Shown here piece after piece: positions 11,105 through 23,075 of a stretch of DNA of 64,000 nucleotides. Source of the DNA: Alviniconcha marisindica (Eukaryota; Mollusca; Gastropoda; Provannidae). The notes under the pieces were generated by a model, which made no database searches, had not been told where the DNA came from, and worked only from the letters and a program-made list of their open reading frames with translations. The DNA lies in assembly GCA_018857735.1 (NCBI GenBank), contig JABMCL010000660.1, positions 562,001-626,000 of the forward strand. Reading direction: 5' to 3'. The position numbers and the translations under genes were made by a program. Numbering within the stretch: position 1 is the first letter of the stretch; each line of letters begins with the position of its first letter.

Positions 11105-11909
11105 GTAGGTTTTATCCTCTAACGTGTCTGTTTGGAATGGGGATAACCTGTTTGTATTCGCTACACTGCCCGTGTTTCCTTCGCCAGCTTGGCTTGCCTC
11201 CTCGCCTCTCCTGTCCTAGTCGTGTTCTCTGACTTTCCCCCTAATTTCCCAGTCTTTTCTAACCACCATCCTCCGGCTGAGGAGCTCCGAACCTTTGACT
11301 GACACTACCCCCTGTGCGTTTGTGTGTTTGTTTTTATAACAAAATATTAACAAATGGCCGTGGTGATTGAGAACTGTGTTCTCACACTACAGTCGGTTTT
11401 CACGCACTGATCCATTCTCCATGTGTATAGCTTCGCCTTGAGCTAATTCTTGTGGTGAACTGGGCTTGAAGAAAACAATGGTCAATTAGTCCATTTGCAG
11501 TGACAGAGGACCCCCCCCCCCCCCGTCTTCCCGGGCAGATTTTACAATTCACGTAAGGGCCCAGTCTCCATTTGTAGTTACGGGTACAGAACCTAAAGCG
11601 TTTGTCTTCTGCAAAGGTTTGCGATATGTGCAGGGGGGGGGGGGGGGGGGAGTTGGCTGGCCTTTTGCTACACCCACAGGTAAGTAGACAAGCTGGTGGC
11701 TTGGCCGCTGAACGACCCCATATTGTGGAGTGTAGCAGACACTGGTGGGAGTCGTTCCTTTGAAGATCGATACACTGCCACCACAGCGCAGTTAGTTCAT
11801 TTTTGCCGTCTGTACGGTTGAACAGCTATCACCTTTCCACCCTATGTCTACATATTTCACAACTGTTCACCAGGAACTCCTTCGCGCGCGCAGGGAGAGA
11901 GGGGGGGGG

Positions 11910-11977
<68 letters not shown>

Positions 11978-13083
11978 AGTAGCGTTTTCAGTTCACGTTG
12001 CTAGAAAAACTACTAGGAAAATAATGCGATCAAGACGAGGATGACATACTTTCGATGTCTGTTCCAACATATTCAAAGCCTTTTTTTTTTTGTCCGCTGG
12101 TAATCGTGTGGCGTGGTTTACCAAGCGTGTTTCTTTCTTTATTGCTACATTTGTGCCTGAACCTTTGTCTGAAAAAAAAGAAGAAGAGCTAAACTCGACT
12201 TTCGTGTGTCATATATATATATATATATATTCATTCCATGAACACTAACTCAAACTGAATATTTTATGATATTTATAATCAAGAAATATTACGTGCTGTT
12301 AACAGTGGTTGATTAACAATGATTAATGTCAACTGTATAGAAATACGTAACACAAAATGTACATTGGAAAAGCTTTGTATTTATTTGTTTGTTTGTGTAA
12401 CACTGAAACCCTTTTTTCATGTCTATGTCCGTCCGTCCTGGGGTGTTCTGTGCGGTTGACAGGACGTTGGTATCGAATTACTAACTTCCCATATAGCCTA
12501 CGCTCTACCCTGTCACTTACTCTTAGAAGTGCTCCCATTGTCGCTTTTGAAACTTTCCATGCAATATTGATCTGATGGACGACAGCCCTTTCTCATCCTT
12601 TCAAGGTAGCTAGAGCTTTTTGCAGAGTAATATTGCCAAGAAAGGGAACACTAAAGCAAAATGCTTCTTAGACACCAGCAACAAAGATAAAGTGTCTTAG
12701 ACTCCAGTAACAAAGATAAAGTGTCTTAGACACCAGTAACAAAGTGTCTTAGACACCAGTAACAAAAATAGAGTGAACTGTCGCGTTGAGTGAGCTATGA
12801 ATGGGCATGGGTATGTTTCAGATTCACTGATTCACGGTTCATGATCTTGTTCAGCAGTTCTGTAGAATTTAGACGGTAATGCCAGCAAAATGCAGAACCA
12901 GATGATCTGTGCACAGGATCCCCGGTCAACAACGGTCTTTGCCTTGACAGAAGACACGCGAAAACGAGCCGGCTGTCGCTAGACGGCCGGAGTGGCCTGG
13001 ATGGCGTACAGATTTGCAAGACACTGGACAAATAGGGAGCATACTGCATTTGCCCAAACCCGGCCCGTTCTTGCCCAGGGAAC

Positions 13084-13086
<3 letters not shown>
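11105..13086. other. Non-coding sequence with homopolymers and microsatellites
   Basis: No exon is supported. The stretch holds a C run near 11,510, a G run near 11,632-11,650, a 64-bp (GA)n array at 11,913-11,976 and a tail copy of the dispersed repeat at about 12,440-12,480. A small tandem repeat of about 33 bp (core GTGTCTTAGACACCAGTAAC) occurs about 3.5 times at 12,660-12,770. A consensus donor, CAG followed by GTAAGT, at about 11,680 has no convincing acceptor partner. Confidence 0.5.
12430..12485 (+). repeat. Dispersed repeat tail, CpG-retaining copy
   Basis: This contains CTGTGCGGTTGACAGGACGT, nearly identical to the tail of the copy ending near 8,790. Both diagnostic CpG sites (GCGG and GACG) are intact. 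Confidence 0.7.

Positions 13087-13166
<80 letters not shown>
13087..13166. repeat. (TG)n microsatellite
   Basis: About 80 bp of pure TG, directly leading into the GA-rich compound minisatellite. Confidence 0.95.
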
Positions 13167-13167
<1 letters not shown>

Positions 13168-13289
13168 ACGTGCGGAGAGAGAGAGAGGGGGAGGGAGGGA
13201 GAGAGAGAGGGCGGTTGTTTTACGCACAGTCCACCCGTGCAGTTATATCAGAGAGAGGGGTTGTTTTACGCCCAGTCAACCAGTGCAGT

Positions 13290-13355
<66 letters not shown>

Positions 13356-13389
13356 GTTGTTTACGCCCAGTCAACCAGTGCAGTTATAT

Positions 13390-13453
<64 letters not shown>

Positions 13454-13482
13454 GTGTTTTACGCCCAGTCAACCAGTGCAGT

Positions 13483-13547
<65 letters not shown>

Positions 13548-13665
13548 GTTACGCCCAGTCAACCAGTGCAGTTATGAGAGAGAGAGAGAGAGGAGAGGAG
13601 AGAGAGAGGAGAGAGAGATAGAGAGAGAGAGAGGTGTTGTTTTACGCCAGTCAACCAGTAGCAGT

Positions 13666-13724
<59 letters not shown>

Positions 13725-13756
13725 GGTTGTTTTACGCCCAGTCAACCAGTGCAGTT

Positions 13757-13807
<51 letters not shown>

Positions 13808-13829
13808 TGATTTACGCCCAGTCAACCAG

Positions 13830-13891
<62 letters not shown>

Positions 13892-13933
13892 AGAGAGTGT
13901 TGTTGTTTTACGCCCAGTCAACCAGTACAAGGT

Positions 13934-13995
<62 letters not shown>

Positions 13996-14022
13996 TTGTT
14001 TACGCCCAGTCAACCAGTGCAG

Positions 14023-14072
<50 letters not shown>

Positions 14073-14100
14073 AGAGGGGTTGTTTTACGCCCAGTCAACC

Positions 14101-14167
<67 letters not shown>
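13167..14167. repeat. Compound minisatellite: (GA)n alternating with a ~27-bp core
   Basis: About a kilobase in which GA runs of very variable length alternate with a conserved core close to TTTACGCCCAGTCAACCAGT followed by GCAG. I see roughly a dozen cores, some with single-base changes. All open frames here are RE/ER- or LS-rich artefacts of the repeat. The core resembles the reverse complement of the dispersed repeat tail (TTTAACGTCCTGTCAACTGC), so the array may have arisen by amplification of one inserted tail plus its GA flank. Confidence 0.9.
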
Positions 14168-14168
<1 letters not shown>

Positions 14169-15499
14169 TTCCTTGGCAAGAACGGAGGAATGCAAGAGTG
14201 GGGCTGACGCCAGTTATTAATAATCACAAGTATATATAAGTCAAAATGGGACACACGGTGATGGCGTCACGTAATCTAGCACTCATCACGTAATCTAGCA
14301 CTCAGTGAGAGCCAGTAAACAGACCTACTCACAATAAAGACTTCGAAGTGATATGAACCGATTTTGAAGTTCTTTGCTTATTATCAATCATTTAAACTTT
14401 AATGGTTTTGTTTTGAAGCCTGCAGCAAAACTTTAACTGGGGTTGAATCTTCCAGTTCCTGCGTCACATGTGAGTTAAAAAGTTGCTGGGTGAATTATGC
14501 GACTTTTTCCTTGGAAGATATTCAGTGAAAAAACAACAACTAAAAAACTTAAAGCTAGGCATTTACTATCGAAAGTAGTATTACCAGGCTAGGATCGTCA
14601 AGACTTAATATCAGTAACTTGCCTGTGCCGTGTACCTGTAACTTCGGCTGTGGATTCAGTGAAGATGAAAGCTAGCAGCAACAGCCCGTTTTAAATCCTC
14701 GTGCAGATCTTGACCATCATCTGTTATGTAGATCGAGTGTTGCCACACCAGTTTGTAGAGCACAACAACAACTTGACTTATTCTCAACTTTGTTTTGGTT
14801 CTTCGTGTGGACACATTCAGATCTGAACTCGCGTATTCGACAGCAATGAAAGACCGATTGAATCTGCACAGATCTATTTTTGTTGATGTCTCGGAAGGCT
14901 CAACTGAGGGAGGGAGGGAGGGGGGGGGGGGGGGGGGGGAGGGAGGGGGGAAGAAGAGATGTATAATAAAATAAAAATTAAAAGAGGACCAAAAATTTGA
15001 AGAAGAAGGAGGAAAAAGAAGAAGAAAAAGGAAACAAGAAGAAGAAGAAGAAAACAATCAGTGGTCAGTGGCTGTATCATTGCATAAAACACTGCTTCCA
15101 CCCCGTGTTGCAGACTGTTACCCAATTTAATTGCAACCAAAGTCGAATCTGTGTACTGGAAACTGAAAGGCACACGCCTGGTTTGCTTGGAACCATGTTC
15201 CAGTAAAAGAAGTGTGAGAATGCGGAAATGCGACTGTCCAAGTTCATGCGACAGCGTGTGGTTTGAGATTATTTATTTAAGATATTTTTGTCATTAACTG
15301 GACATGACAGTAAGTGAATAAATTAGTAATATAAGCATACTATCACAGACAAAGGCAATTGTTTTCAGCGAAGAGAATGTGTGTGTCCTGACGAATAGCA
15401 CTGCTTTGTGCGGAGGAAATAAAAAGTGGTTTTCCACCGCCCACTTAGGGGGCCTGCTCGGATGTATTCTCTTAGACTGCTTCAAGGACAGTTAGTTAA

Positions 15500-15560
15500 A
15501 GTTCTTGAATTTTAACGTCCCGTCAACTGCACAGTCACTTCAGGACGATTCAAGGACAGA
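15500..15560 (-). repeat. Dispersed repeat tail, minus-strand copy
   Basis: The sequence TTTTAACGTCCCGTCAACTG is the reverse complement of the tail motif seen at 8,740-8,765. CpG is kept in the ACGT and CCCG positions. Confidence 0.65.
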
Positions 15561-15984
15561 CGGACACCTGCCGTCTTGGGTAAGACAATCGGCAGACATG
15601 GGCCTGAATAGCTGACGGTGATCATTGTGCAGAATGCCGCTTTAATAATTTATTGGCAGTGCAGTTATAGCGAGGCTACGAACGGTATTGATTATTCCTC
15701 AGCTTTGCATCTGATTTGTTGCTGAAGGCCGGGGTAATGCAACAAACAATGGGTCTGGTATTGGCAAGTGAGATGACATTTCCGAGGGGTCTTATTCATA
15801 TATATGTCACTCCTGTCTTTTTGTCCGGACTTGGGATGCATAAATCGATCATGCATTGGGGGGGGGGGGGGGGGGTTGAGGATGCCTTGTGCAGTTCAGT
15901 CCCCAAGTACACTCTCTTTTTGTGGGGGAGGAGGGTGCAATGCTTGACGTCGATGAGATGTGATACAACATACTAGCTAAAAAT

Positions 15985-16030
15985 TTATTTTAACGTTCTG
16001 TTGACCACACAGGGTCGTCTCTGGACGAAC
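15985..16030 (-). repeat. Dispersed repeat tail, second minus-strand copy
   Basis: TTTTAACGTTCTGTTGACCA followed by CACAGGGTCGTC matches the reverse complement of the same tail, with more substitutions. CpG sites are still present. Confidence 0.55.
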
Positions 16031-16339
16031 ATATTCTATTCTTACGTGAATACATTCTGCCGCAAAGTTTTATACGAATGACCCCCCCAAAAACAACAAC
16101 AACAACCACAACAAACAAACATCAACAACAAAAAACACGACAGTAGACAAAGTTTTAAAGCACGCGCAAGCGTTAGTGTCTCGATCAGTATGTATACTAC
16201 ATGTGTGTCATGTAGTCCTTTTTGGTACTCGGTTTCATTTGTCGTTCCATAGTGTTCCCGAATAATTAGCACACAGTCATTCGCACCAATAACACAGTAA
16301 ACCTGGACGTTAAACATGCAGACAGACGAGACTGTTTCC

Positions 16340-16950
16340 GAACACCACAGCCAGAGTGATCCGACCGTGCGTGTCGTCAGGGATGCGACAGCGCTCAGCT
16401 GATGGCAAAGGCACGCGTAGGCTGGCAGGCGCCTGCGGATTTGCCCCGTAAAGCGGTGGAGAAGAAGAGCTCGGCTTGACGGCTCCCCGTTCCAGACGTC
16501 TTGCGGTGTGTAACCTTGCTCCCCTGGCAAGATCAGTGATGTCGCGAAGCACTCACCCGTTCGTTTCGCCCAGGCAGGGGTGGGGGCTGGGGGGAGTGGC
16601 GCCCGTACGCTGCAGCGAGTCGGTTCAACACCCGGCCCTCATTCGGTCTTCAGTCTCCACGGCACCGAGATAGCCGACAGTAGGTGGCTTTCTTTACGGA
16701 GGAGAAATGCAAGTTGCAGCGCCCAGGTCCCCAGTCGCTGTTGCACCTGTTCCCATCTAGACCCGGCAGACACCTGCATGTTGCGCCAGTGCTGTGAAAG
16801 ATGTAGCCGCTTGTTCCGCGCATGGGAGGTGATTCAGCAGCAGCCAGCGGCGACGTCGTCACGGGTAGAGAGTGGTAACGAGTGGACCCCGAGCCGGCTT
16901 GAGGGGCCTGTGGCCGTAGTATGTGAGGCCCCACATCCCATGTCGGTGAC
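16340..16950. promoter_or_regulatory. GC/CpG-rich island, candidate internal promoter
   Basis: This interval is conspicuously richer in G, C and CpG than either flank, and is followed immediately by a domain almost devoid of CpG. It contains no microsatellite. Open frames extend on both strands, as expected for GC-rich DNA. The position fits a promoter or first exon region inside the CaMKII gene. No TATA box or initiator can be assigned with confidence. It might instead be a CpG-rich cassette exon or a transposon. Confidence 0.45.
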
Positions 16951-17012
16951 TCAGGCCAGAATGGTGGGGCAGGCCTTGGGGCACAAGCATTTCTTTCACA
17001 AGACTCCAACAG
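16760..17012 (+). CDS. Candidate alternative first exon or cassette exon of CaMKII
   Basis: An open plus-strand frame crosses the GC-rich island and ends at a 5' splice site, CCAACAG followed by GTAAAC, leaving one base (phase 1). This joins in frame to the certain linker exon at 20,235 (C-terminal residues HKTPT, then GRSLNVKK). Two readings fit. As a first exon, translation could start at ATG 16,940 or at ATG 16,961, which has A at -3 and G at +4. As a cassette, a CCCATCTAG acceptor ending near 16,759 also gives phase 1. Neither reading has recognisable homology, and the 5' limit given is only the cassette option. Confidence 0.4.
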
Positions 17013-18270
17013 GTAAACTCCACAGCCACCCCTACAGGAACCAACCCCTCATCACCAGGAGTGCCATCCATCATCACCATCAGCCTGTCACTTGGGAGGA
17101 AGGTGTGCCTGTGGCAGTGTGGGTATGGGTGTGGGTGTATGTGCCTGAGCACACAGGTTCACGTCCATATGGATGTTCTGGGGATACAGCAGTCTCTTTT
17201 ATCTTCTGTGCACAGCACAAATTTCTTGTCATTCAAAGAATTATTTCTAGGTGTGTAGTGGTCAGTTTTAAAATTGGTTCTGTTTTGTTTTGAATACAGT
17301 GTTTGCATGCATTTGTCATTTTGTCTGGGTAGGTCATCATCTGTTACAGATAATCCGTTGTTTTATCTCAGTTTGCTCACCTCCACCTGAGTTCCAAAAA
17401 TGAGTAATAATAATAATCAGAATAATAATAAGAATAATGCAGTGAACTGTCACTTTTTTCTTTAAGATTGAAAAATAAATCAGTCTGTGATCACTCTGAT
17501 CAAGCTTAGTCACCTGGGAGGTGATAATAAGAAAGTATGTTTATGTTAATAAGTAGTGTATACCAGTATGATCACATGCCCACAGTGGAGTACTGCAGAC
17601 ACAAAAACGAAGAATCCCCCCTCTGTTGAAAAGCCAGATCTAAAGTTTTAAAAGGGCCTTGCCTCTTTCCTCCACTGCCAGCAACTTTGTTATACTAACT
17701 TACAGTTTCTACCTCCCAGGTCCATTCAACTTCTTTTCTTCCTCTTCTTCTTTTTTGTTTTTTCATAATCCTCTCCCTGCTTTTTAATTGCCTTAGTTGT
17801 GGCTTACACAGTTTCCTGTGTTGGCCTGTGGAATAAAATAGGTCACGCTGCTTATTGTGACAGGCAATTGATGAAGGTTCCCCTGTTGAGTGCCTGCAGA
17901 ATATATACAGGCTTCAAGATTGTTTGTGTGTATCATATCATTGACAGTGATTCAGACATATTTTTGATTTGATAAATTGTCCAGCCTCATTGCAGTGCAT
18001 ATTGTTTGGAATAGCAGTGTGGAAAATATACTTGTGTCAGTTGTAATTAAGTGAAAATATAATGCTATATAGATATGCTTAGTTTTGACCGTTTTTGATT
18101 TGGTTGCATTTGCTGTTGATTGGGTTGTTTCTGACCTGTGATCCAGCTTTTTGCTTGTGATTGGATGATTTGCCTCTTGAACTGGTGTAGAACTTTGAAT
18201 GTGGGATTTGTCCAGAGTTGACCCTGTGCAGTTGATAGGAGAATGTTAGAATCCAAGAACCAGTTTTATA

Positions 18271-18348
<78 letters not shown>

Positions 18349-20234
18349 TCATTCTCTTTCTCAGTTTGCTGTTGACATGAAGTCTAGCAGCAATAGCCTT
18401 CAAATTATTGCTCAGACATAAAATGGTTTCCGTTGTATAATTATATGAAAATTTTGTGTACAACTACAAGTCCAGTTGTTTTAGCTTAGATTTGTTAACA
18501 GATGTACAATTCCACCACATGTATGCTAGCACATTCTTTCAGAAGGATGTACATGTGTGTTGTCACATTGTTGAAAAGGTGTTCACTTAGAAAAGGAGAA
18601 ATTAACATTGATTATCCATGAGAGTATGTATTGTAAGGAAAACAAAGAGCAGTGACTGTTGAGAAAGGTCATACAAAATACATCAGGGTGTGTGACATCT
18701 AAGAGCTGTTGTGAAACAGGACCCACTTGAAACTGTAGCTATCACTCATGGCCTTGTAGTTATATATTGCTAAATGGTGGTATGTTATTGACTGGAACTT
18801 GATAGCTCACCATCTTAACATTAACCTTTGTTCAGTTCGAATTTTAAGTCAGAGTGTTGTTTTTTCTTTCTTTTTTCTTCTTCAACTTCTTTTAATTTGT
18901 TTTTGCTGCTGGTATACTTGTACCAGTAGTCTGGGGGGGGGGGGGGGGGGGGGGGTACTTGCCATTGTAAAATGACTTCTTTTTTAAAACAAACTGGACC
19001 GTAAATCAACTGAAAAACTGTGGTGTGTGTGTATTTGTGAACAAGCCTGTCATTTTCAGAGGGCAGAGAGCAGCCATGACAGCTTTTGACCATTTGAGTT
19101 GGATGCACAGTTTTTGTTGAATGTTTTCCTGTTTCACTTGCTTGGCGGGTGGGGGTTTTCAGCTGCACATGTCTTTTCACCATGTTTAATTTTGAGTAGA
19201 GACCAGAAGAAAAACAAACATACAACTGTTTCCTGTTTTTGGAGTACAGTGTTACCTGAAGAAGTGTTTCTTTGGAGATGGTTTAGTTTTTTATGTTCAG
19301 ATGTTCTGTGTTGATGTGATGTATAAAAAGCATCTAAGTTGACCAAACTGGTCTTTCTCCAGTGTTCATGTACCCTCACTAGCTGGAGTATGTGTTGAAA
19401 GGTTAGGTTGCTTGTCCAGAGTTTAGTGAATTCCACAGGTGGGTGGGCTTTGCCCCAACTACTGAACTAGAAAAGAACTTTGTAGGCTCTCCTTTCCTCT
19501 TTTCCTCAGCTATAAGCTTTATGAAGAACATGGTGCTAGATTAAAGATTGAGATCTTCAGCTATTTTAGTCTTTGTGTGGTTATTTCATGTAGATAGTAA
19601 TACACTGTTAAACTAAAGAAGCAGTACATGCGCACACACATACAGAGAGGTTGGGGGGAGGGAGGGGGAAGAAAGAAGATGAGAAGAAGGGGGGAAAAAA
19701 GAACAAAAAACATTAGGGCAAGCTAGGAAGAAAGTTATGAGAATGAAACTGTTATTTCAGTTTGTTCTGTTTTTGTCTTGGAGGCAAATTTCAATCATCA
19801 TTCTGACATTGTTTGCCCTGAGGCATCAATCAGCTTTTGCAGAGCACTTCATAGGTTTTCAGCAAATCTGTTCATGGTAGTTGCCTTATAAGTTATTTAG
19901 TTATTATTTAGTTTGTGTTGTTGACTTACATTTTGTTGAAGTAGTTATGGTGTCACTTGAGACTATTATACATCTGGTTCTGAGAAAATTCTTCCTAAAC
20001 ATGACTTTGTCAAAACTTGCCTAACAAAGTAATGTTATACAAAAGCCAACAGTGCTTCAGATCAGTATCAGCTTTGAAGGATGGGCAGTCCAGTGCGGCT
20101 CCTTTTGCTGGGGAGAGCTGTGAGGTTTTGGAATTAGGCTTCTGATCTTCTGGCTAGTTTTGTTGATTGTGGAAAAGATAAATTGAAGAGTGTGCCTGGC
20201 CTTATTATTTTTTGCCATCCCCTCTGGTGTGCAG
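17013..20234 (+). other. CaMKII intron in the CpG-depleted domain
   Basis: This separates the candidate exon ending at 17,012 from the linker exon at 20,235. CpG is nearly absent (four in 18,001-19,000 by hand count). It carries a (CT)n run at about 18,276-18,332, a decayed dispersed-repeat tail at about 18,215-18,260 and a G run of about 24 at 18,932-18,955. No additional exon was found. Confidence 0.7.
18215..18260 (+). repeat. Dispersed repeat tail, CpG-decayed copy
   Basis: TTGACCCTGTGCAGTTGATA then GGAGAATGTTAGAATCC matches the tail at 8,722-8,765. Here GCGG reads GCAG, and the GACGTT site also lacks its CpG (GAATGTT). Confidence 0.7.
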
Positions 20235-20315
20235 GTCGCAGCCTGAATGTGAAGAAGAATGATGGCATCAAGGAGTCCACAGACAGCAGTACCATTGAGG
20301 ATGAAGATACCAAAG
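20235..20315 (+). CDS. CAMK2: CaMKII linker exon (constitutive)
   Basis: This 81-nt exon lies between a GTGTGCAG acceptor and an AAAG/GTGAGT donor. It begins with two bases and ends with one (phase 1 at both ends). It encodes RSLNVKKNDGIKESTDSS then TIEDEDTK, directly recognisable as the segment before the hub domain of CaMKII. The KES-TDSS and acidic EDEDTK stretch is conserved from insects to vertebrates. The linker sets the reach between kinase and hub in the dodecameric holoenzyme and is the main site of alternative splicing. Kinase exons must lie 5' of the window. Confidence 0.95.
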
Positions 20316-21172
20316 GTGAGTACAACTGCACCACATAACATTTAAGAAGGTTTTATTTTGGAAGCATCATTTTGATCTTGATATTGGCCAGATTATATCA
20401 GGAGAGAGGAGCATGTGGAGAGAAGTAGCTCCTAAATAGTTGTCTGTTGAATTTGCCAGATATAATGGAATGAAGCCTAGAGCACTTGTGTAAAATCAAC
20501 AAACAAAGTGTTGTAATTAGTACTTGAAAGCCATTACAGGAACACAACAACAAAGACCTGAATTGCCTACAGTACCTCCCACCTGGCATGTACAAGGTAA
20601 AAGGTACATCATCAGTTACGTGAAATAAAACCATGATGATGGGATGCTAATAAGAGCTGAAGTGAAGGGAAGGGTGGCAGCAGTGGGGGACATATATACA
20701 TATTTATGGCATTAGTTCCCAGACTTTTCTCATGAAATGGAATGAGAATAATTAGTTTAGATTGCATCTCAGTTTGTTGTTTGTGAGTACTTTTTCTTTT
20801 TTCTCCATCTTCTGTTATTTTGATGTTGTTTAAGTATGAGGAGGAGTACATTATTCTGTTGTACAGCACAGAGATGCTGCCCCCACAGAATGTCAGCTGA
20901 AGATGTTTTGTGTTTGCAGTCTGTATGAAAATTGATGTGATTCTCCTCAATCCCAAAGTCAGTGTCGTGAACAAACAGTTCCTGTTGACAACTTGAGATT
21001 TATATCTGTTTCTTTTGAGTATGACTCTGTGCCTTGGTTTTATTTATATTGTTTTTTTTATTATTTTATTTTTTAATGTTCTTTTTTGTTTTGATATCTT
21101 TGTTAAAAAAGAAAAGTGTGGCTGCTGGTGTACATTGTTTGACCTAACGTTTCTGTGCTGTGTCTGAGACAG
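20316..21172 (+). other. CaMKII intron
   Basis: A non-coding, T-rich, CpG-poor intron between the linker exon and the candidate cassette at 21,173. No repeat of note. Confidence 0.7.
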
Positions 21173-21202
21173 TGGTCACACCACCCAAAACAGATTTTGA
21201 GA
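21173..21202 (+). CDS. CAMK2: Candidate alternative CaMKII linker cassette (30 nt)
   Basis: Thirty bases lie between TGTCTGAGACAG and GAGA/GTGAGT. In phase 1 they add Val-Val-Thr-Pro-Pro-Lys-Thr-Asp-Phe-Glu and leave one base, so inclusion or skipping keeps the hub in frame. With the next exon the junction codon becomes AGT (Ser) instead of GGT (Gly). A Thr-Pro-Pro-rich insert at this position is reminiscent of variable linker inserts in other CaMKII genes. The consensus donor and symmetric phase are good evidence; transcript support is needed to call it used. Confidence 0.6.
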
Positions 21203-22138
21203 GTGAGTATGTGGTGGACACCACCGCTGTGGCACACCCAGTAGACATTTTTGCCTGGACTTAGACCACTTTCTTGAGTGCGAGTGCATTTTTTTCTTGT
21301 TTTTCTTCTGTCACCTTGAAAAGAACAGTGGTTTTCGTTTGCAGTGAGATTTCCTTTTTCAGTGAAGAATTTATAAAGGGGAGGAACTAACGACTGGTCT
21401 GCATCAGTGATCCTGTGTGTTCATATGACTGTCAGAGTAATAGTGAATACATTATATGTGCCCACTGATTATGTTTCTTGCTCATTAACCCTCTGTAGAA
21501 CCTGTTTTTTTTGTGGTGGAATCCCTTTTGTTCCTTTTGGTTTTGATGTGTGCACCTGGTTATGTTGCCCCTTCCATGCATCTTGTCCAAGTGACCAAGG
21601 GTTAGCCAAGAGATCTTGAAATCCCCGATATGCCCGCTATTGCAGTGATACGATTGGTGGACTACAAACGGCGAAGTTTTGGACAGCAGTGTGCAAGCTT
21701 TGGGCAGCTTTGTGCCAGTTTTGGATCCCCATGTTCTGGTAGGCTATGCTCGCCTTCACTGTGTTGCAGTGTACTGGACACTACCCATTCACTATTCTCC
21801 GTCGTTGCCTGTAGTTTTTGGCAGTGCCTTACAGTGTCAGTGCAGCGTGCCGTGTGCTAGCAAGTAGCATGCATTGGGATGCATGCTGTGACCTATATCG
21901 TCCGAGTGTCCAGTGCAAGTTGACAGTACCTGCTGTAGTTTGGTGAAGTTGTGACCCCAGTCAGTCAATACTGTGCAGTACAGTACTTTTATTTGTAGGC
22001 ATGCTTTTGACTCATATGCCACTGTTTTGCCATTGTTGTGCAGCAGATTTCATCAGCTGTAAAAATATACTTGACAAGTGTGTGTTTATTCAAGTCTGCT
22101 GCATTTTTTTTTCTCATTTTTTTAAATGTCCATGGATA

Positions 22139-22174
<36 letters not shown>

Positions 22175-22929
22175 TTTTTAAAATTTATTTTATTGAGACA
22201 ATAAGTGTTTGTTCATTGAACAGTACTTCATATTTTTTTAATGTCCGTGGATAGTCAGTTTTTGTTTCTGTTTACATTTCTTGCAGAGTTGAGATTTTGT
22301 TCTATTGTAAAAATGTTAAGATACAAGTTGGCCTTAAAATGTTGAAAAATTGTGCATATATAAATTTCATTTGCAAGCTTTGTATGGCTGTTATATCATT
22401 ATCAGTATTTTTGCAACAAAGTACTTTTTGTTTAGTTTTTCTGCTTCAAATTTGTGCTCCTCGGGTCACAGCTGTTAGCTCCTTACCCAATTTGATAATA
22501 GCAGAAAAGGGTTGGTTCATGCAGTAATACTATACACTTCTGCCCTACATGCCAGCCATGACATGGCAGAGCTGGTCAATACAGCATCTCTTATTGCCAT
22601 GTTTTTGCAGGTTTCAAATCTTTTTTTCTTTCTTTTTTTGACAAGCCAGACCATAAATCAACTGAGAAACAGTAGTTGTGTGTGTGTGTGTGTGTGTGTG
22701 TGTGGGACGCATGCGTGCGTGTGTGCATATGAGCATGCGTCAATGCGTGCATGTGTGTGTGCGTGTGTACTTTAATTCTTATTGATGCTTTTTGCATGGG
22801 GTCTTCGTTAGCTGCAGTTGTGCTTCCCAGCCTGGCTGGTCCCAAATGTGGGTAAAATTTCTGGAGAATTTTGCAAGGAATTTCTATTCTTTTTTGTTTG
22901 TTTTGATGCTACCCATTCTTCAGTGTGGG

Positions 22930-23075
22930 TCATCCAAAAGACTAGACAGGAGTCACACACTGAGGCTAAGGAGAGAGAGGAAAAGATTTATACTGCGCAG
23001 TGGGATTTTAACCTGCAATTTCTTGCTCCAGTTTCCTATGCCCCAACTACTGTGTCAAGTCCTTTTTGGATTGCA
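22930..23075 (-). repeat. Possible decayed tRNA-derived SINE
   Basis: On the minus strand the segment around 22,995-23,020 resembles a polymerase III B box with its CpG changed. An A-box-like GGGGCATAGG region lies at a plausible distance. The match is weak and I could not define ends. Confidence 0.25.

Larger units (their letters stand above)
14168..16300. other. Non-coding sequence, probable intron
   Basis: No gene is recognised. Included are a G-rich stretch at about 14,910-14,950, purine-rich GAA repeats at about 14,998-15,055, a G run near 15,858-15,875, and two minus-strand tail copies of the dispersed repeat (about 15,500-15,560 and 15,985-16,030). CpG density remains normal. Confidence 0.5.

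Noticed and set aside
11600..11690. Consensus CAG/GTAAGT donor at about 11,680
   Set aside because: The only acceptor candidates are within a poly-G run or imply an unrecognisable exon; no phase-compatible reading is convincing.
12979..14254. Long open frames rich in Arg-Glu or Leu-Ser
   Set aside because: They are direct translations of (GA)n and (TG)n arrays, open on both strands.
16580..17293. Whole 237-codon frame as an independent protein gene
   Set aside because: The part after 17,012 lies beyond a good donor and in CpG-poor intron-like sequence; only the portion before the donor is kept as a candidate exon.
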